DNA of 12,722 bases from CAYQTO01 sp964420455 (GTDB lineage: Bacteria > Sumerlaeota > Sumerlaeia > SLMS01), in assembly GCA_964420455.1 (NCBI GenBank), contig CAYQTO010000108.1:1-12722 (forward strand). The letters are read 5' to 3'. Of the stretch, positions 6,394 to 12,722 are shown piece after piece. The notes beneath the pieces were generated by a model. That model worked only from the letters and a program-made list of their open reading frames with translations, made no database searches and had not been told where the DNA came from. The position numbers were made by a program, and so were the translations under genes. Position 1 is the first letter of the stretch. Every line of letters starts with the position of its first letter.

Positions 6394-8349
6394 TCAGGGG
6401 GTGACGAGCTCCATGCGGCTGAAAAACTCGTTCATGGCATCGTTCGCGTCCTGCCGCGTGGCCTGCTTTGGATCTGCGTCCCAGGTGACCGCGGCGACGA
6501 TCATCCGTCCGTTGTGTTCCCCGCGGACCACCAGCACGCCGAGGCTCACCCCTTCTGTCACCGTCCCCTCGTAGGCCTGCTCCCTGAACTCGACCCCCTG
6601 GTAGGTGAACGTCGCGGCCTCGCCCGATTTTGGAAGCCCCCGCATCAGTTCCTCCTCCGCCGCCGTGAGCGACTCCTGGCCGAGGAGGTCACTGATGGTG
6701 CGGCGTGGCGCCTCCACCGAATAGAGGGTAAACAGGAGATTCTGCTCGTCGTTGATCAGGTGGACCACCGGTGTGGTGCTCAGGCCTTTGCCCATGGGGC
6801 TGATGGCGACCACCTGAAGCCATTGGTACTCGGCCCAGCCTCGTGGCTTGTCGACGGTGATTCCCGCCGCCTCGCTGCCATAGGTCCGGCTGGCTGCGGA
6901 CGCCACGATCGGTTGGCTGAGCCGGGGGCGCACCTCGACGGTGCTGAAGACCGCCGTCGCCCCGACCAGCGGCAGGATCAGGAGCGCCGCCCCCAGCCAC
7001 GATCGGACGGGCCCCGGCCCCTTGATCGTCATCAGGCAGGTGGCCACGATGAACATCAGGCCGACGAGCGCCACAGGCCCCCCAAACCACATGGGAAGCT
7101 CCACAACCGGGGCGGTCGCGAGCGCTGCCCTGGCAACCACCAGCAGCCCCAAACCGAGAAACAGAAGCCCGTAGAGAACGGAAAAAAGAATCGCCACGAT
7201 GCCGGACCAGCCGGCGCCCGTAAGAAGGAGCAGCCCAACCAGCACGATCGGGGCGTGGAAAAACATCGCGAGGGCAAGCGGCGTCCCGCCGAGGAGCCAG
7301 CCCGCGGTGGAAAGGAGGGCGAAGAAGAGCCAGGCAAATCCCGCCACGCGACGGCCATACTCGCCCGGGTCGGAATCCTCCTCGGGCATCTCGGGAACGA
7401 AACGGGGGACGCCGTCGGGGCCGATGGCCGGATCGCCGAGGTCGCCATAGGTCTGCTGGGCATAGTTGGGCCCTCCCGCCGGAGAAACGGGCGGGGGAAG
7501 GGCGCTCATGTCCTGGGAGTCCCCGGCGCCAAAGGGGGGCGGGGGAGGGGGCTCCGGTTCCATCGGCTCGCCACGCTGCAAGTCCTTGATGGAGGGGGCC
7601 CTGAAGCCTCCCGATTCGTCCCGGGCATCCAACGGGGGTGGCCCGGCATCCTTGACGCGCCCCAGTCCCATCGCGGCCACGTCGGGCTGGCGAACCATCG
7701 GGTCGCTTTCCTGGCGCGGCCTTTGGGTCACGCGGGCATCCGGATCGTCGAGATCCGCTCCGGGTATGGGCGGCATTGGGCCGCTCTCGTCGCCCGCACC
7801 CGAACCCGAATCGATCACAAACTCGTGGGCCGATTGCGCCATCGGCGGGTCGCCATAGTCCTCTGTCAAGTTCGGCGGCTCGATGTAGCCTTGGTGGGTT
7901 TCCGCGCCATAGAGCTCGCCTTCCGGCCCCTGGGGCGCCTGGTGATACGGGTCCTCGTAGCCATACCCCTCCTGGCCGTATCCCTCCTGGTCGTACCCCT
8001 CCTGACCATAACCGCCGGGCTGATCCCCGGCGTACTGCTGGCCGTGGTCGTAGTAGCCCTGCTCTCCGTACCCCTCGGGGGGGGGATACCCCTGCTGCTG
8101 GGGATCATACGCGCCATACTGCTCGTCGTAGTAGGGCTGCTGGTTCGGATCGTTGGCGTAGTCGTGGCCGGCGGCGTATTCGTCCGGGTTCGTTCCCTGG
8201 GCGAAGGGCTGGCTGAATGCTCCCTCCGCGGGAGGCGGGGGCGGATACTCTTCCCCCTCTTCGGGCTGTCGCCAATCCCGACCGGGATCGCCGTCGGGGG
8301 GATACCCCCCCACGGGGCGGTCGGAGAAAAACTGCATGTAAGGCCGCAT
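6394..8349 (-). CDS. Membrane protein with long Pro/Gly/Tyr/Gln-rich N-terminal region and C-terminal PsbP/DcrB-like domain
   Basis: 651 residues from ATG 8349, chosen because GGAGG ends 5 nt upstream; other in-frame starts at 8394 (GTG), 8364 and 8337 lack this spacing. Residues 1-330 are low complexity and probably disordered: proline runs (PPPPP at about 36-40 and 267-272), many acidic residues, and Gly-Tyr-Gln-Glu repeats around 112-132. Five hydrophobic helices follow at about 334-354, 357-379, 383-407, 423-442 and 450-471. Residues about 495-651 form a soluble domain (starting GITVDKPRGWAEYQ, ending NEFFSRMEL) that resembles PsbP/DcrB/DUF1795-type folds; this is a weak resemblance. With an odd number of helices, the two soluble parts should face opposite sides of the membrane. 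No enzymatic motif is visible and function is unknown. It heads the probable operon with rlmN and the hydrolase, and diverges from folC. Confidence 0.8.
   Translation of the reverse strand: MRPYMQFFSDRPVGGYPPDGDPGRDWRQPEEGEEYPPPPPAEGAFSQPFAQGTNPDEYAAGHDYANDPNQQPYYDEQYGAYDPQQQGYPPPEGYGEQGYYDHGQQYAGDQPGGYGQEGYDQEGYGQEGYGYEDPYHQAPQGPEGELYGAETHQGYIEPPNLTEDYGDPPMAQSAHEFVIDSGSGAGDESGPMPPIPGADLDDPDARVTQRPRQESDPMVRQPDVAAMGLGRVKDAGPPPLDARDESGGFRAPSIKDLQRGEPMEPEPPPPPPFGAGDSQDMSALPPPVSPAGGPNYAQQTYGDLGDPAIGPDGVPRFVPEMPEEDSDPGEYGRRVAGFAWLFFALLSTAGWLLGGTPLALAMFFHAPIVLVGLLLLTGAGWSGIVAILFSVLYGLLFLGLGLLVVARAALATAPVVELPMWFGGPVALVGLMFIVATCLMTIKGPGPVRSWLGAALLILPLVGATAVFSTVEVRPRLSQPIVASAASRTYGSEAAGITVDKPRGWAEYQWLQVVAISPMGKGLSTTPVVHLINDEQNLLFTLYSVEAPRRTISDLLGQESLTAAEEELMRGLPKSGEAATFTYQGVEFREQAYEGTVTEGVSLGVLVVRGEHNGRMIVAAVTWDADPKQATRQDANDAMNEFFSRMELVTP
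7961..8005 (-). repeat. Three 15-bp tandem units encoding GY(G/D)QE-type repeats
   Basis: Three near-identical 15-bp units (7961-7975, 7976-7990, 7991-8005), each containing CCCTCCTG, encode pentapeptides of the form Gln-Glu-Gly-Tyr-Gly/Asp in the disordered region of the membrane protein. More degenerate copies extend to about 8085. Such units can change copy number by slippage. Confidence 0.75.
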
Positions 8350-8354
8350 CAGGG

Positions 8355-8359
8355 CCTCC
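8355..8359 (-). promoter_or_regulatory. Shine-Dalgarno GGAGG of the membrane protein
   Basis: On the minus strand GGAGG lies 5 nt before ATG 8349. It favours this start over 8364 and over 8337, which is 17 nt away. Confidence 0.65.
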
Positions 8360-8529
8360 GGCATGGAATGTCGGACCACCGCTCTCGCGCGCACACCACC
8401 ATGGCGATACAGCCTTGCTATGTCCCCTCCTCACCAACGACAATCGAAAAACAAGTGGGACGTCTGCCTCGCCGCTGTCCAACCCCCCTTGCTTCAGCCT
8501 CTTTCCCCTTCCCCCGGAGCAGCCCACGC

Positions 8530-9918
8530 GTGCCCTCGATTCTGGATCGCCTCCTCGACCTTGAAAAGAATCCCGCCGCGCGTAGCTACTCCGACGGGGA
8601 GTACAATCTCGAACGGTTCCGCGACTGGGTCGATTCCCTCGGGGCGCCCGACCGCCGCCTGCGCTTCCTCCACATTGCCGGCACCAAGGGCAAGGGCTCC
8701 ACTGCCGCCATGATCGAGGCCATGCTCCTCGCCAGCGGCTTCTCCACGGGACTCTACACCAGCCCCCACCTCCGCCATTTCGGCGAGCGGTTCCGCTTTG
8801 ATGGCACATCCTGGTCCGAAGCCGAATTCACCTCCGCCCTCGAGCGCTTCTTCGACCGCCTCACCCCCGGGCAGCGCGTCGGCCTCGAGGCGCCCCACTC
8901 CTTCCGGACGGTGTTCGAGACCCTCACGGCTCTGGCCCTCGATGGCTTCGATGCCCACGCTCTTGCCCTGCCAGCCGGCAAGCCACACGCCGTCGTCTGG
9001 GAGACAGGCCTCGGTGGACGTCTCGATTGTACCAACATCGTCCTGCCCGAGATAACCATCATCACCACCATGGGCATGGACCACGTCCGCATTCTTGGCG
9101 ATACGATCGAGAAGATCGCGACCGAAAAGGCCGGCATCATCAAGCCCGGCAAGCCGGTGATCGTTTCGCGTCAGGTTCCCGAGTACGCGTCCGCCGTCCT
9201 CCGCGTCATCAGCCAACGCGCCAGCGAACTCAACGCCCCGCTGATCCGCGCCTGGGAACACAACCCGGTCATCTCGGCGACGCCTTTGCCCAACGGCCAA
9301 CGCCTTCAGGTCCGCATGCCCGACGGTGCCCTGTATGAGGCCGAGATTCCCCTCCGCGGCGAATTCCAGCACGCAAATGCGGAGGCTGCCATCGCGGCGG
9401 CCTGGACGTTTCTCTCCCGGCAGGGGCTTGATCCCGCCCCGGCAGGCCTCCTGGCCGGATTACAGGGCACTCGATGGGCCGGTCGCCTCGAGGTCGTCAG
9501 GAACGCCGAAGGCCTCGAACTCGTCCTCGACGGCGCCCATTGTCCTCTCAGCGCGAAGGCCCTCGCCGCCGAGATCCCACGCCTTTTTCCTCCCTTTGCC
9601 GACCGCGCCTTCCTCCTTCTCTTCGGAATGCAACGGGACAAGGACGCGCGGGCATTCCTGCGGGCCATCCTGCCCGCAGCGACTGCAGGCGCCTTCCAGG
9701 GAATCCTGACCTACCCGGTGAGCGGCCCGCGATCCGCCGACCCTCACGACCTGGCCGTCGCCTGCCAGGAGCTGGGCGTCCCCGCCATCGCCTGCAATTC
9801 CGTGCAGGACGCCGTCGGCCAGCTCCGCGCGGCCGGCCTCCACGGCCTCGCAACGGGCTCTCTCTACTGCCTCGGCGCCATGGCGGACCTCTGGAGGACT
9901 CCCGGTGAACCCGGCTGA
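8530..9918 (+). CDS. folC: Folylpolyglutamate synthase / dihydrofolate synthase (Mur ligase family)
   Basis: 462 residues from GTG 8530, with GGAG 10 nt upstream. The frame is open much further upstream (ATG 8401 is in frame), but FolC homology begins at SILDRLLDL, so the GTG is preferred. The enzyme joins glutamate to dihydropteroate and/or folates using ATP in the cytoplasm. Visible motifs: P-loop GTKGKGS (51-57), WETGLGGRLDCTN (158-169), GMDH (182-185), TEKAGIIKPG with the likely carbamylated Lys200, GRLE (318-321) and LDGAHCP (333-339). The usual P-loop is GTNGKGS and the usual late motif is DGAHN; here the Asn residues are Lys and Cys. The Lys variant is known from planctomycete-like FolC proteins as far as I recall. 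It overlaps the next small ORF by 14 bp and is divergent from the membrane-protein operon. Confidence 0.93.
   Translation: MPSILDRLLDLEKNPAARSYSDGEYNLERFRDWVDSLGAPDRRLRFLHIAGTKGKGSTAAMIEAMLLASGFSTGLYTSPHLRHFGERFRFDGTSWSEAEFTSALERFFDRLTPGQRVGLEAPHSFRTVFETLTALALDGFDAHALALPAGKPHAVVWETGLGGRLDCTNIVLPEITIITTMGMDHVRILGDTIEKIATEKAGIIKPGKPVIVSRQVPEYASAVLRVISQRASELNAPLIRAWEHNPVISATPLPNGQRLQVRMPDGALYEAEIPLRGEFQHANAEAAIAAAWTFLSRQGLDPAPAGLLAGLQGTRWAGRLEVVRNAEGLELVLDGAHCPLSAKALAAEIPRLFPPFADRAFLLLFGMQRDKDARAFLRAILPAATAGAFQGILTYPVSGPRSADPHDLAVACQELGVPAIACNSVQDAVGQLRAAGLHGLATGSLYCLGAMADLWRTPGEPG
9893..9897 (+). promoter_or_regulatory. Shine-Dalgarno GGAGG inside the folC 3' end
   Basis: GGAGG lies 7 nt before GTG 9905, within the last codons of folC. 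It decides the start of the small downstream ORF and implies translational coupling. Confidence 0.7.
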
Positions 9919-10126
9919 CATCGAACTCCTCCACGAGGAGCCGGAACCCACCGGCGACATCGTCTATACAATCCGGGTGCCCGCCGCCGGCCAGCAGCGC
10001 CGCTATCGCCGCGATGCGGCGACCGGGAACCTCCAGTTGATCGATGGTCCCTGGATCGTTGGAGGCCACGACATGACATCGATCATCGGCAAGCGCGTGC
10101 GCGATTGGCTCGCCGCCCGCGGGTGA
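9905..10126 (+). CDS. Small hypothetical protein coupled to folC
   Basis: 73 codons from GTG 9905, with GGAGG 7 nt upstream, overlapping the folC stop by 14 bp. Third codon positions are mostly G/C like the neighbours, supporting real coding. The product is soluble and mixed-charge: an acidic start (ELLHEEPEPTGD), a strand-rich stretch (IVYTIRVPAAG), an Arg-rich segment (QQRRYRRD) and a C-terminal RVRDWLAARG. No signal peptide, membrane helix, Cys pair or known motif is visible, and I do not recognise the family. Its position suggests it is made together with FolC. Its stop lies 3 nt from the stop of the convergent C39-like gene. Confidence 0.7.
   Translation: MNPADIELLHEEPEPTGDIVYTIRVPAAGQQRRYRRDAATGNLQLIDGPWIVGGHDMTSIIGKRVRDWLAARG
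9962..9969 (+). repeat. Iterated element core GTCTATAC (copy 5)
   Basis: Core 8-mer followed by AA within the small ORF downstream of folC, encoding Val-Tyr-Thr. Confidence 0.65.
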
Positions 10127-10133
10127 CTGTCAC
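10123..10133. other. Symmetric stop-codon pair in an 11-bp palindrome
   Basis: GTGACTGTCAC (5-bp arms around one T) carries the TGA stop of the small plus-strand ORF (10124-10126) and the TGA stop of the minus-strand C39-like gene (complement of 10130-10132). The stem is too short and lacks a T-run, so it is not called a terminator. Confidence 0.85.
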
Positions 10134-11281
10134 GACGCCGGTCCGTCCGTGTCAGGAGTCGCGTTCGCATACTGGTCCTCGGGGAACGGGGGAATTTGCC
10201 CGAGATGGCGCGGCTCCGTCCCCGACGGCGGCACGACGACCATCCCAATGCCCCCGCGCTCGAGCCACACCTTCTCAAAGTCCTCCACAAGCCACTGGCA
10301 AAGGTAGCCCCGGCCGTTTTCCCCCAGCGCCGAATCCGTCGTGATCACGCGCCCGTCATCCGTCACCCCATTCAGGGCCACGATGTGACCGCCCATCTTC
10401 GGATAGGGCGGCGCGACGAAGGGGCCCTTGCCTGTCATCGAGATCGAGCAAAGGATGACCTTGTTCTCCTGCACGGCGGCCTTCACCTGGTCCCAGGTGC
10501 GAAATCTGTCTATGTAGACGGTGAAGCCCTTCTGGGCGGCGACTCCGATCGTGCGCGGCCAGACCCCCGGGTGGCGGTACTCCGCATCGTAGGTCCAGGG
10601 CAGCAGGTCCTCGAGCGGCAGCGCCTTGCCGTAGTACTCCATTGCGGTGGCGACCGCCGCCGTCTGGCACCGGTCCGGCGTGGCATTGCCCTTCGAGTCC
10701 TCCTGTTTCCGCAACGGCAGGTCCATGACCGGAACCTTCGTCAGCCCGTAACGCGGGGCGCCGTGCGATGACCGCAGTTCCTCCGAGGGCTCGGTTTGTG
10801 TCACCACCACATGCAGCCTTGGCAGCTCCCCGAGCGGCGACGTGCCCTCGTCCCTCACTTCGAATCGGAACCAGGAGGCGCTTTTCTCCAGAATGACGTG
10901 GTCGATGGCGTTCTTGCCATGCTCGAACCGCGGCCACTCGCGCTCCAGGTCGGTATTGATCTCCACGTCGCCCCAATGGCCCGCATACAGCCACGGCGAC
11001 TCGTCGCCATTGGGAAAACCCGTCTGCACATACAGCCGGAATCCCTCGCCCTCCCCCAGCCGGGTCATCCAGGAATAGATCATCTCGTCATAGGGTAGCC
11101 CCGCGTCTATACGCCCCGTGCGCCAGACGCCGGCCTCGCCGGTTGGCTGGAAGTCCCCGGGCTCGATCCACGTTCGGGCATCGACCGCGTCGAGGACGGG
11201 GGTCGCTCCGGCCAGCGGCTGGGCGAACAGCCAGCTGCCGACGGCGAGGGAGAGCGCGAGCAGGGAGGACGGGCGAGGCAT
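10130..11281 (-). CDS. Secreted C39-like (peptidase_C39_2 type) cysteine-peptidase-family protein
   Basis: 383 residues from ATG 11281, with AGGAG 7 nt upstream; an in-frame ATG at 11317 lacks such a site. Residues 1-26 (MPRPSSLLALSLAVG, then FAQPLAGA) form a signal peptide. Residues about 28-165 are a beta-rich domain I do not recognise. Residues about 180-352 match the C39-like fold: probable nucleophile Cys205 in PDRCQTAAVATAMEYYG, probable His299 in MGGHIVALNG, and Asp316 in ITTDSALG. C39 proteins usually have a CGP-type motif at the Cys; here it is CQT. There is no ABC transporter nearby, so a bacteriocin-leader peptidase role is unlikely; a periplasmic or extracellular peptidase or amidase-like role is an inference. 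It is the downstream partner of the CrtI-like gene (105-nt gap) and converges on the folC pair. It contains one exact GTCTATAC site and one relative. Confidence 0.8.
   Translation of the reverse strand: MPRPSSLLALSLAVGSWLFAQPLAGATPVLDAVDARTWIEPGDFQPTGEAGVWRTGRIDAGLPYDEMIYSWMTRLGEGEGFRLYVQTGFPNGDESPWLYAGHWGDVEINTDLEREWPRFEHGKNAIDHVILEKSASWFRFEVRDEGTSPLGELPRLHVVVTQTEPSEELRSSHGAPRYGLTKVPVMDLPLRKQEDSKGNATPDRCQTAAVATAMEYYGKALPLEDLLPWTYDAEYRHPGVWPRTIGVAAQKGFTVYIDRFRTWDQVKAAVQENKVILCSISMTGKGPFVAPPYPKMGGHIVALNGVTDDGRVITTDSALGENGRGYLCQWLVEDFEKVWLERGGIGMVVVPPSGTEPRHLGQIPPFPEDQYANATPDTDGPAS
11105..11112 (+). repeat. Iterated element core GTCTATAC (copy 6)
   Basis: Antisense within the C39-like gene, where it encodes part of Arg-Ile-Asp using the rare codon ATA. 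It is flanked by GC on both sides as GCGTCTATACGC. Confidence 0.7.
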
Positions 11282-11288
11282 GGGGAGA

Positions 11289-11293
11289 CTCCT
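11289..11293 (-). promoter_or_regulatory. Shine-Dalgarno AGGAG of the C39-like gene
   Basis: On the minus strand AAAAAGGAG ends 7 nt before ATG 11281, fixing this start rather than ATG 11317. Confidence 0.8.
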
Positions 11294-11374
11294 TTTTGAT
11301 AAATGGAGGATGGCCATGGAGACGGTTTCCTCAAGGAAAAGCCCACCTGAAATGCGCGTCAGGCCCTTGGCAAT

Positions 11375-11384
11375 TTGTCTATAC
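11375..11384 (+). repeat. Iterated element TTGTCTATAC (copy 7), intergenic
   Basis: Full 10-mer starting 2 nt beyond the stop of the CrtI-like gene, in the 105-nt gap before the C39-like gene; followed directly by a partial repeat GTCTAC. Confidence 0.8.
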
Positions 11385-11386
11385 GT

Positions 11387-12722
11387 CTACTTGCGGGCGT
11401 CCGAGACGACAAGCCGGGCGACGGCCATGCCCTCGCGAATGGCGCGCGCCACCCCTGCTGGTGTCGGGTCCGCCTGGCGCAGCAGGTACACCCCACCGGC
11501 GCCCGTCAGTCGCGCGGGCGACTCCACCGGCCGTCCGGTCCCCGCGCTCGTCGCTGGCGCCTCCGGCAGGTTGGCGTGTCGCATCACCGTGCCCTCCCGG
11601 AACGTCCGGTAGCCCGCCGCCTCAAGCCGCGTCGCCAGCATCTCCGCGAACCGCTCCACCTGTGCTTCCCGCCAGGCAAACCGCCTGCCCGCCGGCGGCG
11701 CCTCCATCCATGCCTGCACGGTATGGCGCGGCTCCGCGTCCTCCTGCTCCGTCTCGTGTTGTCTATACGACACGAGGAACGATGGCGCGGGGGCGGGCAG
11801 CCGCCAACGGTCAAGGAACAGGTCTTCCGTCCGCGGGCACGACCCCGACACGATCATCATGGGGTGCCCCTCGCGCCAGGCATCCTCGTGCCCGATCTCA
11901 AAGCCAAGGTAGGTCGGCAACGGTTGGAAGCGCGGGATGCGCAGGCGGTCGCGCCCGTCGAGGTCCTCGGGAAGGCACCGACGCAGGTCCTCGGTCCGCC
12001 CATCGGTGGAAACCAGAATGGTTGTCGCGAGGGTCTTGAACCCGTCCCCCGCCACGCGGCGGACGGCGCCGTTGCGCAGTTCGATGCGTTGCGGCCTGGC
12101 CTGGCGGATCACCGGAATCCGCAGCAGGCGCACCAGGTGCAGCATAGCCGTGCGGAGCGAGGGCGTGCCCGTTTCCAGCGTCCAACCGCCGGAACGGAGA
12201 AATTCTCCCAAGGCAGCGAGGCGCTCCGTGGCGGGCGCCGTCGAGGGGACCCCCGCGAGCAGCCTCATGGACGCTACCAACGCCCGGGTGCGCGCATCGT
12301 CGAGGCGGGGCATGCCCCCGCCCATGGGCCACCGCAGCCGTCGTCCGGCCGCCGGTATCGAGGCGCTTCTCGCCGTCTTCGCCAAGCGCCCCGCCCGCCG
12401 AAGCACCCCACCCATCACCCGCGCGTCCCTCCTGTTCCACTCGGCGATTCGCCCCAGCAACTCCTCCGTGTTCGGCGTCACGTCCAGCGCCGTGTTGTCG
12501 TCGAAGAGCAGCCTGCAGATGACGGCCGGCCGGGTGAGTTCGAGGAAGTCCGCCAGGCGCTGGTCGACGAGGCTGAACAGCTCGGCAAGGGCCTGGGGCG
12601 CGGTGAGCAGCGGCGGAGGGGGAAGGACCCGTTCAGCTCCCCGAGCCCGGTGGAGATCATGCCCATGAAGAGAGCCCCGAGGCCGGCCACGGCACGACCC
12701 TCGGTCCGGTTGCATACCGTGT
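11387..12722 (-). CDS. CrtI-like FAD-dependent oxidoreductase, 5' end outside window, apparent frameshift near 12618-12622
   Basis: The main frame runs from about 12620 to the TAG at 11387-11389 and resembles phytoene-desaturase-like flavoproteins: LLTAPQALAELFSLVDQRL, then FDDNTALDV, GTPSLRTAMLHL with QRIELRNGAVRRV, and a closing GVYLLRQADPTPAGVARAIREGM. The first 33 or so codons of that frame above 12620 have many A/T third positions, whereas the frame starting GTA-TGC-AAC at the window edge has almost only G/C there, with no stop. Reading this second frame into the main one needs one extra base, most simply in the GGGGG run at 12618-12622. So coding continues to the window edge with a frameshift (sequencing error or real lesion). 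The Rossmann GXGXXG that binds FAD lies outside. The usual C-terminal GD of this superfamily is replaced by RQAD. Substrate is unknown; carotenoid or other isoprenoid is only a family guess. It is upstream of and co-directional with the C39-like gene. Confidence 0.75.
   Translation of the reverse strand, partial: HGMQPDRGSCRGRPRGSLHGHDLHRARGAERVLPPPPLLTAPQALAELFSLVDQRLADFLELTRPAVICRLLFDDNTALDVTPNTEELLGRIAEWNRRDARVMGGVLRRAGRLAKTARSASIPAAGRRLRWPMGGGMPRLDDARTRALVASMRLLAGVPSTAPATERLAALGEFLRSGGWTLETGTPSLRTAMLHLVRLLRIPVIRQARPQRIELRNGAVRRVAGDGFKTLATTILVSTDGRTEDLRRCLPEDLDGRDRLRIPRFQPLPTYLGFEIGHEDAWREGHPMMIVSGSCPRTEDLFLDRWRLPAPAPSFLVSYRQHETEQEDAEPRHTVQAWMEAPPAGRRFAWREAQVERFAEMLATRLEAAGYRTFREGTVMRHANLPEAPATSAGTGRPVESPARLTGAGGVYLLRQADPTPAGVARAIREGMAVARLVVSDARK
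11759..11768 (+). repeat. Iterated element TTGTCTATAC (copy 8) in a 24-bp dyad
   Basis: Full 10-mer antisense in the CrtI-like gene, where it forces an AGA arginine codon (Ser-Tyr-Arg-Gln). It is centred in an imperfect palindrome, 11753-11776, with CTCGTGT and ACACGAG arms. Confidence 0.75.

Noticed and set aside
7950..8085. Repeat cluster considered as a CRISPR array
   Set aside because: The units are contiguous 15-bp in-frame coding repeats with no spacers.
6049..8529. Plus-strand open frame of more than 800 codons upstream of folC
   Set aside because: It lies opposite rlmN and the membrane protein, has shadow-like composition, and FolC homology begins only after GTG 8530.
11326..11339. 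Small inverted repeat TTTCC-TCAA-GGAAA between the CrtI-like and C39-like genes
   Set aside because: A 5-bp AT-rich stem without a T-run is too weak to call a terminator or operator.

Overview
This is a GC-rich (about 65 % by eye) bacterial chromosomal window with tight gene packing, GTG/TTG starts and strong G/C third-position bias. No phage, plasmid, transposon, CRISPR, tRNA or rRNA signal was found. The gene mix is a fused MFS/acyltransferase lipid protein, a DUF6503-type LolA-like secreted protein, a large secreted clan-A glycoside hydrolase with a CBM9-like tail, and a FolC with a GTKGKGS P-loop. This suggests a diderm of the Planctomycetes / Sumerlaeota / Hydrogenedentes kind. That assignment is a guess from gene style, not shown by a marker gene.

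Layout: 1-1650 (-) is the N-terminal 550 codons of an LplT-like MFS domain fused to a PlsC-type acyltransferase, cut by the window edge. Divergent from it, 1861-2643 (+) encodes a secreted DUF6503-like protein. This converges, with interlocking stop codons, on 2640-5138 (-), the glycoside hydrolase. Upstream of the hydrolase on the minus strand lie rlmN (5214-6371) and a 651-residue protein with a long Pro/Gly/Tyr/Gln-rich N-terminal region, five membrane helices and a small C-terminal domain (6394-8349). These three probably form one transcription unit. Divergent from them, folC (8530-9918, +) is translationally coupled to a 73-codon ORF of unknown function (9905-10126). That ORF abuts, tail to tail, a secreted C39-like cysteine-peptidase-family protein (10130-11281, -). 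Upstream of that gene is a CrtI-like FAD oxidoreductase (11387 to the window end, -), which appears to carry a one-base frameshift in a G run.

Functionally the window mixes housekeeping (folate polyglutamylation, 23S rRNA/tRNA A2 methylation, phospholipid re-acylation) with envelope and secreted functions (polysaccharide hydrolase, LolA-like protein, C39-like protein, membrane protein). No single pathway joins them all.

The most unusual signal is not a gene. The 8-mer GTCTATAC (four times extended to TTGTCTATAC) occurs eight times, about once per 1.6 kb, where about 0.14 copies are expected at 65 % GC. It occurs inside genes in several reading frames, in a 22-nt operon gap beside the rlmN start, and just past a stop codon. 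This looks like a genome-wide iterated oligonucleotide, such as an uptake-signal-like or HIP1-like element, or a recurrent regulator site. Which of these it is cannot be decided from one window.
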